From Cryobacterium cryoconiti (GTDB taxonomy: Bacteria; Actinomycetota; Actinomycetes; Actinomycetales; Microbacteriaceae): 64,000 bases of DNA. Of the stretch, positions 30,601 through 39,957 are shown piece by piece. The notes under the pieces were generated by a model. It was not told where the DNA came from. It saw only the letters and a program-made list of their open reading frames with translations, and did no database searches. Both the position numbers and the translations under genes were made by a program. The DNA lies in assembly GCF_004403065.1 (NCBI RefSeq), contig NZ_SOHA01000039.1, positions 124,001 through 188,000 on the forward strand. Direction: 5' to 3'. Position 1 is the first letter of the stretch. Each line of letters starts with the position of its first letter.

Positions 30601-32223
30601 GTGGCGAACGAAGAAGCCGATTTCACCCAGGTATTCCGTGGATACGACCGTGACGAGGTCGACAAGACCATCCAGGGTCTGCGCCGCGAGCTGATTCAGG
30701 CGAACACTCAGGGCACCGAGGCGAACAAGGAGATCAAGCGCCTCAACACGCACATCGACGACCTGAATGCGGAAATCGAGGAAGTGGGCAGCCCCACTTT
30801 CTCCGGCCTCGGCACCAAGCTCGAGAACACCCTGCGCGTCGCCGAGGAGCAGTCGACGCGCGTGATCGCCCAGGCTGACATCGACGCCGAGCGGTTGCGC
30901 GCTTCGGCTGCCAGCGAAGTGCAGACGCTCCGCCGGGAGGGCAAGGAAGCGGCCGAACGGGCACTATCGGATGCCGCGGTGAAGGCCGGGCGCATTCTCG
31001 ACGATGCCCTCGCCGAGGCCGACGACCTGCTCGCCCGCGCCCACGACGACTCCACCACCCTGACCGGGGACGCCGTGCACGAAGCCGCCGCGATCCGCGG
31101 CGCGGTGGCTACCGAAGCCGCCGAGTTGCGTGCCACCGTCAAACGGGAGGTGGCCGCGATTCGCTCCGAAGCCGAACGCGAGGCCGCCGAGATGCGGGTG
31201 GTGGCCCAGCGTGAGGCGACCGAGGCCCGAGAGGTCGCTGCCGGCCTCACCAGCGAGACCGAGCTGACCCGTGCGGAGGTCGCCCACGAACTCGACCAGC
31301 AGCGTGCCGACCTGGCCCGGGAGACCGAGCAGGCCCGCATCGACCTGGCGGCCGAGACCGAACAGCACCGCATCGACCTGGCCCGGGAAACCGAGCAGGC
31401 CCGGATCGATCTCGCCCACGAGACCGAGCTGGCGAACACCGATCTGGCCATCGAGATCGAGCAGGCCCGAACCGACCTCGACCGGGAAATCGAGCAGTCT
31501 CGAGCCGAACTGGAGAACGAGCGCGAACAGGCACAGACCGAGCTGGCCCGCGACCTCGAACGCCAGCGGGCAGACCTCGCCCGCGAGATCGAGAAGGCAC
31601 GCGTCGATCTCGTCGCAGAGATCGAGCAGTCCCGGGCCGACCTCGGCCGTGACCATGAGCAGACCCGGGCCGACTTCGCCGCCGATAGCGAGCAGCTCCG
31701 CATCGATCTGGAGAACCACCTCACGGCCGCCCGCAAGCGCGGCGAGCACGAGGCCGCGAAGCTCAAGCGGGAGATCGACCAAACCCGCGCCGACCTGGAC
31801 GTGGAGTTGAAGGCCCGTCGGGACGAGGCCGAGCAGGGCCAGCTGGCCCGGCACCAGGAAGCCGTCGCCCAGACTCAGAAATTCGTCAGCGACGCCACCC
31901 GCCAGCTGGCCGAGACGAACCAGCGCACGGTGGAGCTCCGCGCACTGAACGACCAGCTCGACGCATCCGCCAGGGACGAGGCGAAGGTGTCCAAGAAGGC
32001 CGCGGAGGAGACTTCCGAGCGCATCGTTCGCGACGCCGAGGCACGCGCGACCGCGCTCGTGAGCGAAGCCGAAACACGCACTCGTGCGCTGGTGGCGGAC
32101 GCCGAGGAGCGCCTGTCCCAGATTAGGATTGAACGCGACGCTGTTGCGGGCTACTTCGAAAGCCTGCGCGGGCTGCTCACGCAGGCGGAAAACGTCACCG
32201 CCAGCGACGACGACAACCGCTGA
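30601..32223 (+). CDS. DivIVA-like hendecad coiled-coil protein
   Basis: A 540-residue cytoskeletal-type protein. The N-terminus (FTQVFRGYDRDEVDKTIQGLRREL) is a DivIVA-type membrane/polar-targeting motif. Residues ~75-215 form a charged Ala/Glu/Arg coiled coil. Residues 218-371 are fourteen consecutive 11-residue units of pattern xETEQARxDLA; the coil then continues to ~510 and the tail is acidic. This architecture resembles polar-growth scaffolds such as Streptomyces Scy/FilP, but the repeat length differs from Scy. The GTG start follows a GAGGAG site. It lies upstream of an AI-2E-family transporter. Confidence 0.85.
   Translation: MANEEADFTQVFRGYDRDEVDKTIQGLRRELIQANTQGTEANKEIKRLNTHIDDLNAEIEEVGSPTFSGLGTKLENTLRVAEEQSTRVIAQADIDAERLRASAASEVQTLRREGKEAAERALSDAAVKAGRILDDALAEADDLLARAHDDSTTLTGDAVHEAAAIRGAVATEAAELRATVKREVAAIRSEAEREAAEMRVVAQREATEAREVAAGLTSETELTRAEVAHELDQQRADLARETEQARIDLAAETEQHRIDLARETEQARIDLAHETELANTDLAIEIEQARTDLDREIEQSRAELENEREQAQTELARDLERQRADLAREIEKARVDLVAEIEQSRADLGRDHEQTRADFAADSEQLRIDLENHLTAARKRGEHEAAKLKREIDQTRADLDVELKARRDEAEQGQLARHQEAVAQTQKFVSDATRQLAETNQRTVELRALNDQLDASARDEAKVSKKAAEETSERIVRDAEARATALVSEAETRTRALVADAEERLSQIRIERDAVAGYFESLRGLLTQAENVTASDDDNR
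31252..31713 (+). repeat. 33-bp coding repeat encoding fourteen 11-residue units
   Basis: Protein units of 11 residues occupy residues 218-371 without gaps (for example RETEQARIDLA, AETEQHRIDLA, REIEQSRAELE). The DNA copies have diverged at synonymous sites, so the period is conserved at protein level rather than recently amplified. Confidence 0.9.
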
Positions 32224-32243
32224 CACCAGCCGGGGGGATACAA

Positions 32244-33293
32244 GTGAAGATTCAGAATGCCTTTCGCGTCGGACTGATCGGGACCCTCGGCGTCGGCGTG
32301 GGGCTGCTGATCATCACCTCGGTGATCACGCTGCAGACGATCATCACGTACATCGGTGCGGCGCTGTTCCTCGCCTTGGGGCTCGACCCTGCCGTGTCGT
32401 GGCTGGAAAAGAAGAGGTTCCCCCGTTGGGCGGCCATCCTGACGGTGCTCGTTGCCGTCATCGGCGTGCTGACCGGGGTGATCTTCGCCGTCGTGCCGAT
32501 CATCGTCGACCAGGTCACGAAGCTGTCCAAGGCCGTTCCGGACCTCGTCACGTCCATCAACACCTCCACCTTCCTTGCTGACATTCAGAAGCAGTTCCCG
32601 GCCCTGCCCCTGTCGAAGATCACCGGTTCAGTCACCGATTTCGTCGGCGGAAACATCACCAATATCACCAGCACCATCATCCAGTCCGGTCTGGCGATCG
32701 TCAGCGGCCTGTTCGGCGCACTGATCATCCTGATCCTCACGCTCTACTTCACGGCTTCGCTGAACAGCATCAAACAGGCCATGTACCAGTTGGTCCCGGC
32801 CTCCAAGCGCGCCCGGTTCGCCGATCTCAGCGAGCAGATCACCACCGCCGTCGGCCGGTTCGTGATCGGTCAGGGTGCCCTGGCGCTCTGCAACGGCGTG
32901 CTCAGCTTCATCTTCCTGTCGATCATCGGGGCGCCGTTCCCGGCCCTGCTCGCATTGATCGCGTTCCTGTTCTCGCTGATCCCCCTCGTGGGCACGATCA
33001 CCGGTTCGGTCATCATCGTGCTGACCTGCCTGATCCCCGGCATCGGCAGCTCGATGTTCACGGCCCTCGTCGCCGCGATCTACTACCTGATCTACATGCA
33101 GGTGGAGGCCTACCTGCTCAGCCCGAACATCATGAACCGGGCCGTGGCCGTGCCCGGCGCCGTCGTCGTGGTGGCCGCCCTTGCCGGTGGCAACCTGCTC
33201 GGCATCCTCGGCGCGCTGATCGCCATCCCGGTCGCCGCGGCGACCATCATGATCGTCAAGCAGGTCGTGATCCCCCGGCAGAACGAGCTCTAG
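32244..33293 (+). CDS. AI-2E family transporter (PerM/YdiK type)
   Basis: A 349-residue polytopic membrane protein: N-terminal hydrophobic helices (GLLIITSVITLQTIITYIG), a helical soluble segment (about 90-150), then further helices with GQGALALCNGVLSFIFL and the family region PLVGTITGSVIIVLTCL and QVEAYLLSPNIMNRAV. Family members include an autoinducer-2 exporter and Na+/H+ antiporters, so the substrate is undetermined. It lies 20 bp after the coiled-coil gene. Its stop overlaps the convergent hydrolase stop (shared CTAG). Confidence 0.9.
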   Translation: MKIQNAFRVGLIGTLGVGVGLLIITSVITLQTIITYIGAALFLALGLDPAVSWLEKKRFPRWAAILTVLVAVIGVLTGVIFAVVPIIVDQVTKLSKAVPDLVTSINTSTFLADIQKQFPALPLSKITGSVTDFVGGNITNITSTIIQSGLAIVSGLFGALIILILTLYFTASLNSIKQAMYQLVPASKRARFADLSEQITTAVGRFVIGQGALALCNGVLSFIFLSIIGAPFPALLALIAFLFSLIPLVGTITGSVIIVLTCLIPGIGSSMFTALVAAIYYLIYMQVEAYLLSPNIMNRAVAVPGAVVVVAALAGGNLLGILGALIAIPVAAATIMIVKQVVIPRQNEL

Positions 33294-34018
33294 ACCGGAA
33301 CGGTCCACTCCTCGGGCAGAGGAGCTGCCGCAGGGTTGACGACCGCGACGACCTCGTCGAGGACCCTTCGAGTGGCGCTCTCCCCCACCCACAGGTGCTT
33401 ACCGCCGGCAACGGCGATGAAACGAGTGCCGGGCACGCTGGCGAAGCGCGTTCTGGCCTCGTCCGGGCGCAGGTAGTCGTCGAATTCGGGGATGACCGCG
33501 ACCAGCTTCGCGTCCCGGCCCGCCCAGGCGGCCAACTCGGCGTCGGAGGCCCGGTGCAGGGGCGGCGACAACAGGATGGCGCCACGAATCGGGTGCTCCA
33601 GGCCGTACTTGATGGCCAGTTCGGTGCCGAACGACCAGCCGAGCAGCCAGGGGTCGGGCAGTCCGCGCTCGGCGACGAACGCCATCGCGGCCGCCACGTC
33701 CATCCGTTCGTCGATGCCGTCGCCGAAGCTGCCGCCGCTCGTGCCGCGCGGCGAGCTCGTGCCGCGCGTGTTGAAGCGCAGCACCGCCAGATCGGCGAGG
33801 GCCGGGAGTCTCGCGGCCGCCTTGCGCAGGATGTGCGAGTCCATGAAACCGCCGTGGGTGGGCAGCGGATGCAGCGTCACGAGGGTGGCGACCGGCGGGC
33901 GACCCAGCGGGGTGGCCAGTTCACCCACCAGGGTGAGCCCGTCCGCGGTGTGCAACTCGATCTCCTCGCGCACGGCCGGCAACTCGATACCGCCACGAAT
34001 CTCCAGGCTGGAACTCAC
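33290..34018 (-). CDS. Alpha/beta hydrolase (dienelactone-hydrolase-like)
   Basis: 242 residues starting at GTG 34018 (SSSLEIRGGIELPAVREEIEL). It has a beta-strand oxyanion region VTLHPLPTHGG, the elbow LLGWSFGTELA (Ser nucleophile) and a late His in GGKHLWVGE. The pattern FMDSHILRKAAARL plus RFNTRG resembles the YheT/CocE-like alpha/beta hydrolases acting on small esters. The substrate is unknown. Its stop codon overlaps that of the convergent transporter gene. Confidence 0.85.
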   Translation of the reverse strand: MSSSLEIRGGIELPAVREEIELHTADGLTLVGELATPLGRPPVATLVTLHPLPTHGGFMDSHILRKAAARLPALADLAVLRFNTRGTSSPRGTSGGSFGDGIDERMDVAAAMAFVAERGLPDPWLLGWSFGTELAIKYGLEHPIRGAILLSPPLHRASDAELAAWAGRDAKLVAVIPEFDDYLRPDEARTRFASVPGTRFIAVAGGKHLWVGESATRRVLDEVVAVVNPAAAPLPEEWTVPV

Positions 34019-34043
34019 GCTGTCTCCCTCGGTGCCGATGCGG

Positions 34044-34340
34044 CTAGTTGATCTTCCAGCAGTGCGAGTGCCAATGGCGCCTCGCGGCCAGGTCGGATGC
34101 CTCGCCCATGACGCCGTCGCCGCGCCAGGCGACGACGTGCGCGGTTCCCGGGGCCACCTCGCGGTGGCAACCGGGGCAGACATACGATTTCACGGCCTGG
34201 GGGCCGGACACGGGCTGTACCGTCCAGAGGCCGTCGCGGCGGGTTTCCGTGCGACGCCAGCCGGCCCGCATCCGTTCGATTCCGTCATCATCCGAGCCCG
34301 GACCGGGCTTGCGGCCACGGGGTCGGTTGCTGCGGGCCAT
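34044..34340 (-). CDS. Small Cys/His protein (actinobacterial conserved)
   Basis: 98 residues with a basic N-terminus (MARSNRPRGRKPGPGS), then CPGC, followed 40 residues later by a His-rich end (RHWHSHCWKIN). The CxxC plus HxxxHC arrangement suggests a single zinc-binding knuckle. Homologues in actinobacteria are often labelled ATP/GTP-binding protein without support; I see no P-loop. It lies upstream of the hydrolase, probably one unit. Confidence 0.7.
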   Translation of the reverse strand: MARSNRPRGRKPGPGSDDDGIERMRAGWRRTETRRDGLWTVQPVSGPQAVKSYVCPGCHREVAPGTAHVVAWRGDGVMGEASDLAARRHWHSHCWKIN

Positions 34341-34379
34341 TGGGACAGTCTACGTGCGGGCCCCGATTCTGGACGTGCG

Positions 34380-35009
34380 CTAGTACCAGCCGACGTCGCC
34401 GGAATGCGCCCACGCGCCGCAGGGGGTTCCGTAGCGCCCGGAGATGTAGCCGAGGCCCCATTCGATCTGGGTGGCGGCGTTGGTCTGCCAATCGTCGCCG
34501 GCCGTGGCCATCTTGGAGCCCGGGAGGGCCTGCGGAATGCCGTAGGCACCGCTCGAGCTGTTCTCGGCGTTGACGCGCCAGCCGGATTCCTTGTTCCACA
34601 GCGACACCAGGCAGTTGAACTGGTCGTCGCCCCAGCCGCGGGCGGCCACGGCGTCGGCCGCGATCGCCTGGGCGGAACCGGGGTCGGGAACGGCGGCCGA
34701 CGGAGCGGCGCTCGACGTCGACTTGGGTGCGGAAGCCGCGGCCACCGGCGCGGCAACCGGAACGGGAACGGGCTTTGGCTTCTCGGTGACGGTGAATCCG
34801 TCGCGAGTGAACGTGTTCGCGGCCACAGCACCGGCAACCTGGATCTCCTGAGCAGCCTCTCCGCCGAATCGATCTCCGGCGAGCTGGAAGTAGGGGGAAG
34901 CCGTGGCGCCGGAATACGGGTCCACAACGCTCACGAGAACGAACGCCGCAGCAGCTGTGAAAGCGAAGACGAAGAGGGAGCCACGCCCGCGGGAGCGAGG
35001 CCTTTTCAT
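34380..35009 (-). CDS. Secreted lytic-transglycosylase-like protein
   Basis: 209 residues. The basic N-terminus MKRPRSRGRGS leads into a hydrophobic signal/anchor (LFVFAFTAAAAFVLVSVV), then a Pro/Val/Ala-rich linker (about 75-115). A C-terminal domain of ~75 residues follows, with FNCLVSLWNKESGWRVNAENSSSGAYGIPQ: the Glu of WNKESGW and the SGAYGIPQ loop match the short actinobacterial transglycosylase/resuscitation-type fold. It probably cleaves or remodels peptidoglycan outside the membrane. The ATG at 35009 gives the best signal sequence. Confidence 0.85.
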   Translation of the reverse strand: MKRPRSRGRGSLFVFAFTAAAAFVLVSVVDPYSGATASPYFQLAGDRFGGEAAQEIQVAGAVAANTFTRDGFTVTEKPKPVPVPVAAPVAAASAPKSTSSAAPSAAVPDPGSAQAIAADAVAARGWGDDQFNCLVSLWNKESGWRVNAENSSSGAYGIPQALPGSKMATAGDDWQTNAATQIEWGLGYISGRYGTPCGAWAHSGDVGWY

Positions 35010-35137
35010 CCTGACTTGGGCTGGTCTGGTGGCGTGTTCGGACGAAATGATCTCTAGATGTCTACCCACGATTTCTTGAGCCTATCTGAAATCCGGCATA
35101 ACAGCGAGATAACGGGCCGATCGAACGCTGGTTCGAT

Positions 35138-35686
35138 TCAGCGAACGGCGAGGATGACATCGACGACACCGTCGAGGACGACGTCGACCTGTGCTTCGCG
35201 GTAGCCGCCGCGCTGTGGTCGGAAGACGGCGCAGCGCACATCATCGACCGTGATCGGGAAGCCGTCTTCGAAATACCGCACCAGACGCTGGGAGAACCGG
35301 TCGACATCCGCCCGGTTGTAACCGACGCTGAGGACGCTCACCCGGCCGAATCGGTGACCGTCTCTGCGACTGAGCCGGTTCACGAGAACTTGAGCCAGAC
35401 CGTGCACCTCGGCCAGCCAGGCCTCTGACCCCTGAGCCTGTGCCGCCCGGTCACGGTCACGGGTTGCGAAGGCGTCTTCCAGCCGCTCGAGGGCAGCGTC
35501 CACATGCGCGGGTGAGTAGCCGCCCTTGTGCATACTGAACGCGGTGTGGCGGATGTCTTCGGCCGTCAAAACGACGCTGTCATCGACACCGTCGTAGGCC
35601 GTACGGGCAACGGCGAGGAACTCATCGACCTGTGCGGCGCTGTAGCCAAGCGTCTTCTTGCCAGTGCGGGGGAACGTGGTGGTCAC
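35138..35686 (-). CDS. Protein with two DivIVA-like (DivI1A) repeats
   Basis: 182 residues, GTG start at 35686 (TTTFPRTGKKTLGYSAAQVDEFL). Two similar halves each contain the pair of short motifs GY(S/N)xAxVDxFL and FxxxxGGYxxAxVDxxLxxL: GYSAAQVDEF with KGGYSPAHVDAAL, and GYNRADVDRF with RGGYREAQVDVVL. These are DivIVA-domain (TIGR03544/DivI1A) signatures without a long coiled coil. The role is unknown, possibly envelope or polar growth related. Its proximity to cdsA is conserved only as far as I can infer. Confidence 0.75.
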   Translation of the reverse strand: MTTTFPRTGKKTLGYSAAQVDEFLAVARTAYDGVDDSVVLTAEDIRHTAFSMHKGGYSPAHVDAALERLEDAFATRDRDRAAQAQGSEAWLAEVHGLAQVLVNRLSRRDGHRFGRVSVLSVGYNRADVDRFSQRLVRYFEDGFPITVDDVRCAVFRPQRGGYREAQVDVVLDGVVDVILAVR

Positions 35687-35734
35687 TGATTCATTCTGCC
35701 TCACGTGCTGTCGCCTCACGAAACCGAAAGTCAG

Positions 35735-36742
35735 CTAGGCGAAAATCAGGTAGAGGGCGTAGGCGGCTGCGGCCGACGGCAGGATGGAGTCGAGTCGGTC
35801 CAGGAATCCGCCATGCCCGGGCAGCCACGAACTCATGTCCTTGATGCCGAGGTCTCGCTTGATCAGGGATTCGGCCAGGTCGCCGAAGGTGGCGCTGAGC
35901 AGCATGACCGCACCGAAGATCAGGCCGAACCACCAGGGCTGGCCGAGCATGAACACGGACAGCAGCACACCGACACCGAGGCAGGCAATGCCCGCTCCGG
36001 CGAACCCCTCCCAGGTCTTCTTCGGGCTGATCGTGGGAACCATGCGGTGCTTGCCGAAGCTCAGGCCGGCGGCGTAGGCCGCCGTGTCGGAGGAGATCAC
36101 CAGCAGGAGGAAGGCGAGCGTCCACCACTGCCCATCGGGCTGGGCGACCAGGAGTACCGAGAAACTGCCCAGGAACACGACATACGACTGGATCAGGAAG
36201 CCGCCGCCGATGTCACCGAGCACATCCTTCGCCGGAGCGCGGTGGTTCTTCCAGAGCAGGAGGGCGACGCGCCACAGCCCGATCAGTACGATCCCGGCGA
36301 GCGTGGCCAACCACTGGCCTGCCGCACCGAGGTAGAACGCGGCTGGAACGACCCCTACGGACGCCAGCACCACCGGGACCCGCGGAACGTTGCGCCCGGC
36401 ATGACGGAGTGCCTGAGCCAGTTCGAAGGCGGTGAAGCCCACGAATGCGATCGCGCAGACCATGAATAGGTCTTTGATGAAGATCAGGCTGAACAGCATG
36501 AAAAGGCCCAGAGCGAGCCCGATCAGGGTGGCCAGGATCAGATTACGCCCGGTGCGCGCCTGGATCCGTTCCTGGGTGGCATCCAGTTGAGCCCGGGTCG
36601 CCAGCATCTGACGCTCGAGTTCGACCCGTTTCGACTGCATCTGGGCGCGGAATTCGGCACGGCTGACGCCACGCTCGCGCTTGCCGGGCAGCCCCTGACG
36701 TGAATCGCCTGAATCGCCTGAATCGCCTGAATCTTCCGTCAT
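35735..36742 (-). CDS. cdsA: Phosphatidate cytidylyltransferase
   Basis: Makes CDP-diacylglycerol from phosphatidate and CTP for phospholipid synthesis at the membrane. 335 residues: a soluble, charged ~65-residue N-terminal extension, then about eight helices, ending in the family signature SATFGDLAESLIKRDLGIKD and GHGGFLDRLDS. The extension begins with a 9-bp tandem repeat encoding DSG/GDS units. It lies 15 bp downstream of frr in the rpsB-tsf-pyrH-frr-cdsA order. Confidence 0.95.
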   Translation of the reverse strand: MTEDSGDSGDSGDSRQGLPGKRERGVSRAEFRAQMQSKRVELERQMLATRAQLDATQERIQARTGRNLILATLIGLALGLFMLFSLIFIKDLFMVCAIAFVGFTAFELAQALRHAGRNVPRVPVVLASVGVVPAAFYLGAAGQWLATLAGIVLIGLWRVALLLWKNHRAPAKDVLGDIGGGFLIQSYVVFLGSFSVLLVAQPDGQWWTLAFLLLVISSDTAAYAAGLSFGKHRMVPTISPKKTWEGFAGAGIACLGVGVLLSVFMLGQPWWFGLIFGAVMLLSATFGDLAESLIKRDLGIKDMSSWLPGHGGFLDRLDSILPSAAAAYALYLIFA

Positions 36743-36757
36743 GAGGCTGGCTGGTCC

Positions 36758-37312
36758 TTAGATCTCGAGGAGTTCGGCTTCTTTGCGCTTGAGTGCGTCG
36801 TCGATGGCGTCCACGTGCGCCTTGGTGATGAGCTCGAGTTCCTTTTCAGCGCGTGCCACGTCGTCGTCACCCACTTCGCTCTTCAGGTCTTCGAGCTCGT
36901 CCTTGGCCTTGCGGCGCAGGTTACGCACGGACACCTTGGCGTCTTCCGCCTTGGTGCGCACGATCTTGACGTATTCCTTGCGACGGTCGGCCGTGAGCTC
37001 CGGCAGGGTCGCACGGATGACGTTGCCGTCGTTGCCGAGGTTGGCGCCCAGGTTCGGGGTGTCGCGGATGGCCTGCTCGATGTCGCGCAGGGCACCCTTG
37101 TCGTACGGCCCGATCAGGAGCGTGCGTGCTTCCTGGTTCTGCAGGGATGCGAGCTGTTCCAGCGGTGTCTGCGTGCCGTAGTAGTTGACCAGGATCTTGG
37201 CGAACATCTGCGGGTTCGCTCGTCCGGTTCGCACGGTCGCGAAGTCGTCCTTGGCGGCTTCGACGGCCTTGTTCATGCGGGCGGTGGCGTCGGACAGAAC
37301 ATCCGTGATCAC
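36758..37312 (-). CDS. frr: Ribosome recycling factor
   Basis: Splits post-termination ribosomes together with EF-G. The 184-residue length is canonical. It starts at a GTG ([18 protein letters not shown]) and carries [21 protein letters not shown] and [12 protein letters not shown], the two helical-bundle hallmarks. It lies 31 bp downstream of pyrH. Confidence 0.97.
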   Translation of the reverse strand: MITDVLSDATARMNKAVEAAKDDFATVRTGRANPQMFAKILVNYYGTQTPLEQLASLQNQEARTLLIGPYDKGALRDIEQAIRDTPNLGANLGNDGNVIRATLPELTADRRKEYVKIVRTKAEDAKVSVRNLRRKAKDELEDLKSEVGDDDVARAEKELELITKAHVDAIDDALKRKEAELLEI

Positions 37313-37343
37313 GGTGACTCCTTCTTCGATGGCATTGACAAGC

Positions 37344-38060
37344 TTAGTTGGAGACGAGGGTTCCCAGATCGGCGCCGAGAATGGCGGCGGTCACGTTGCC
37401 GTGCGGGGCCATGCCGAAGACCTGCATCGGCATCCCGTTGTCCATGCACAGGCTGAACGCGGTTGAGTCGACGACCTTCAGGCCGCGCTGCAGGGCGTCC
37501 TGATACGTGATGCGGTCGATCTTGTGCGCGTCGGGGTTGGTGCGCGGGTCGTCGGAGTAGACGCCGTCGACGCCGTTCTTGGCGACGAGCACGATTTCAG
37601 CGTCGATCTCGAGGGCCCGCTGGGCGGCGACCGTATCGGTCGAGAAGTAGGGCAACCCGGCGCCGGCGCCGAAGATGACGACGCGACCCTTTTCGAGGTG
37701 GCGCTCCGCGCGGCGCGGGATGTACGGTTCGGCGACCTGAGTCATGGCTATGGCGGACTGCACTCGCGTCTCCGCGCCGGCCTGCTCGAGGAAGTCCTGC
37801 AGGGCGAGGGCGTTCATGACGGTCCCGAGCATGCCCATGTAATCGGCCCGGCCTCGGTCCATGCCGCGCTGGGATAGTTCGGCGCCGCGGAAGAAGTTGC
37901 CGCCACCGACGACGATCGCGATCTCGACCTGCTTGGCCGCTTCGGCGATCTCCCGTGCGAGGGCGCTGATCACGTCGGGGTTAACGCCGAGGCTGCCTGC
38001 CCCGAACGCTTCACCGGAAAGTTTGAGGAGGACCCTGCGCTTCTTGACCGTGTCTGACAT
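37344..38060 (-). CDS. pyrH: UMP kinase
   Basis: Phosphorylates UMP to UDP in pyrimidine synthesis. The 238-residue amino-acid-kinase-fold protein has [37 protein letters not shown] and the Asp-rich [12 protein letters not shown] loop. An ATG start is at 38060. It is downstream of tsf after a 148-bp gap that contains a hairpin. Confidence 0.97.
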   Translation of the reverse strand: MSDTVKKRRVLLKLSGEAFGAGSLGVNPDVISALAREIAEAAKQVEIAIVVGGGNFFRGAELSQRGMDRGRADYMGMLGTVMNALALQDFLEQAGAETRVQSAIAMTQVAEPYIPRRAERHLEKGRVVIFGAGAGLPYFSTDTVAAQRALEIDAEIVLVAKNGVDGVYSDDPRTNPDAHKIDRITYQDALQRGLKVVDSTAFSLCMDNGMPMQVFGMAPHGNVTAAILGADLGTLVSN

Positions 38061-38155
38061 GCTGTGCGCTTCTTCCCGTTGTGCTGGCTCTGCGTTCGGT
38101 GTTCTGTGCTTCTTCTAAAGCTACTGCGTGGAGTACTGGGTGCCCACACAGAGAA

Positions 38156-38187
38156 GGAGACCGGATTGCGACTGCAACCCGATCTCC
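38156..38187 (-). terminator. Terminator hairpin after tsf
   Basis: A 14-bp stem with two mismatches (38156-38169 with 38174-38187, GACT loop) is followed on the minus strand by TTCTCT. It lies 22 bp beyond the tsf stop and before pyrH, so rpsB-tsf can end here or be attenuated from pyrH-frr-cdsA. Confidence 0.6.
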
Positions 38188-38208
38188 CTCAGTGAATCAA
38201 ACGTCCGG

Positions 38209-39036
38209 TTACGCGCCGACCTTGAATCGGGCGAAGCCCGACACGGTCAGTCCGGCGTCGGCCAGGACCTTGCTGACGGACAACTTGTTGTCCTTGGCGT
38301 AGTCCTGCTCGAGCAATGCGACCTGCTTGAAGTACGCGGTGACGCGACCCTCGACGATCTTGGGCAGCGCCGCTTCCGGCTTGCCCTCGTTCTTCGAGAT
38401 CTCGGTGACGATCCGGCGTTCAGCCTCAACGGCGTCGGCGGGAACGTCTTCGCGAGCGAGGTACTCGGGGTTCGCGAAGGAGATGTGCTGAGCCACGCTG
38501 CGCGCGGTGTCTGCGTCGTCTCCGGTGTAGCCGAGAACAACGCCGACCTGCGGGGGCAGGTCCTTGCTGGTCTTGTGCAGGTAGATCGCGAACTTCTCAC
38601 CGGTGACGGATGCGACGCGGCGAAGTTCGAACTTCTCGCCGATGATCGCGGCTTCGCCGTCGATGAGCTGGCCGACGGTCTGGGCGTCGACCGGAGCGGC
38701 CAGGCCCTCTTCGACCGTGGTGGCGCCGGCAGCGGCGACCGCGTCCAGGACCTTGTCCGCCAGCGCGACGAACTTGTCACCCTTGGCGACGAAGTCGGTC
38801 TCGCAGGCGAGCTCGATCAGGGTGGCAGTGTTGCCGATTTCCTTGGCGGCGACGAGTCCCTCGGAAGTGGAACGGTCGGCGCGCTTGGCGTTGCCCTTCG
38901 CACCCTTCATCCGGAGGAGTTCGACGGCCTTTTCCATGTCGCCGTCTGCTTCAACGAGGGCGTTCTTGGTGTCGACCATGCCGGTACCGAGACGCTCGCG
39001 CAGCGCTTTGACGTCTGCGAGGCTGATGCTTGCCAT
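38209..39036 (-). CDS. tsf: Elongation factor Ts
   Basis: Nucleotide-exchange factor for EF-Tu. 275 residues with the N-terminal UBA-like domain (VKALRERLGTGMVDTKNAL), the ELACETDFVAKGDKF core motif and two central subdomains. It lies 9 bp downstream of rpsB and is presumably co-transcribed with it. Confidence 0.97.
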   Translation of the reverse strand: MASISLADVKALRERLGTGMVDTKNALVEADGDMEKAVELLRMKGAKGNAKRADRSTSEGLVAAKEIGNTATLIELACETDFVAKGDKFVALADKVLDAVAAAGATTVEEGLAAPVDAQTVGQLIDGEAAIIGEKFELRRVASVTGEKFAIYLHKTSKDLPPQVGVVLGYTGDDADTARSVAQHISFANPEYLAREDVPADAVEAERRIVTEISKNEGKPEAALPKIVEGRVTAYFKQVALLEQDYAKDNKLSVSKVLADAGLTVSGFARFKVGA

Positions 39037-39045
39037 GCTTAGTCC

Positions 39046-39957
39046 TTACTTGGTTTCTTCGGCGGGAGCGTCGGCTGCAACCTCGGTTGCGGCTTCTGCT
39101 TCTGCTTCTGCAGCGGGGGCTTCGACGGCAACCTCTTCGGTGGCCGGCTCAGCAACGACGGTCTCGGTGGCGACGGTCTCGTCAGCTGCCGGGGTGGTCT
39201 CGGCCGGAGCGGCCAGGAGTTCGGCTTCCCACGCGGCGAGAGGCTCGATTTCGGCCTCCGGCTTGGCGTGACGCTGGATGAGGCCCTCGGCTGCGGCGTC
39301 CGCGATGATGCGGGTCAGCAGGCCGACGGAGCGGATGGCGTCGTCGTTGCCCGGGATCGGGTACTGGACGTCGTCCGGGTCGCAGTTGGTGTCGAGGATC
39401 GCGATGACGGGGATGCCGAGCTTGCGGGCCTCGTCAATGGCGAGGTGCTCCTTGTTGGTGTCCACAACCCACAGCGCCGACGGCGTCTTCGTGAGGTTGC
39501 GGATTCCGCCGAGGCTCTTGTGAAGCTTGACGAGCTCGCGCTTCTTGATGAGCATTTCCTTCTTCGTGAAACCGCTCTTGGCGGTGTCCTCGAAGTCGAG
39601 CTCTTCGAGCTCTTTCATGCGGGCCAGACGCTTGGAAACGGTCTGGAAGTTGGTGAGGAGGCCACCGAGCCAGCGCTGGTTGACGTAGGGCTGGCCCACG
39701 CGGATCGCCTGTTCGGCGATCGATTCCTGCGCCTGCTTCTTCGTTCCGACGAAGAGGATGGTGCCGCCGTGGGCAACCGTCTCCTTGACGAAGTCATAGG
39801 CCTTGTCAACGAACCCGAGCGACTGCTGCAGGTCGATGATGTAGATGCCGGAACGCTCGGTGAAGATGAAGCGCTTCATCTTCGGGTTCCAACGGCGGGT
39901 CTGGTGCCCGAAGTGCACGCCGCTGTCGAGCAGCTGGCGAATGGTTACGACGGCCAT
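39046..39957 (-). CDS. rpsB: 30S ribosomal protein S2
   Basis: 303 residues starting [27 protein letters not shown]. It contains [23 protein letters not shown] and [15 protein letters not shown], and [14 protein letters not shown]. The final ~45 residues are a Glu/Ala tail ([10 protein letters not shown]) common in high-GC actinobacteria and not part of the core fold. The ATG at 39957 is chosen to match the family N-terminus. A structured leader precedes it. Confidence 0.97.
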   Translation of the reverse strand: MAVVTIRQLLDSGVHFGHQTRRWNPKMKRFIFTERSGIYIIDLQQSLGFVDKAYDFVKETVAHGGTILFVGTKKQAQESIAEQAIRVGQPYVNQRWLGGLLTNFQTVSKRLARMKELEELDFEDTAKSGFTKKEMLIKKRELVKLHKSLGGIRNLTKTPSALWVVDTNKEHLAIDEARKLGIPVIAILDTNCDPDDVQYPIPGNDDAIRSVGLLTRIIADAAAEGLIQRHAKPEAEIEPLAAWEAELLAAPAETTPAADETVATETVVAEPATEEVAVEAPAAEAEAEAATEVAADAPAEETK

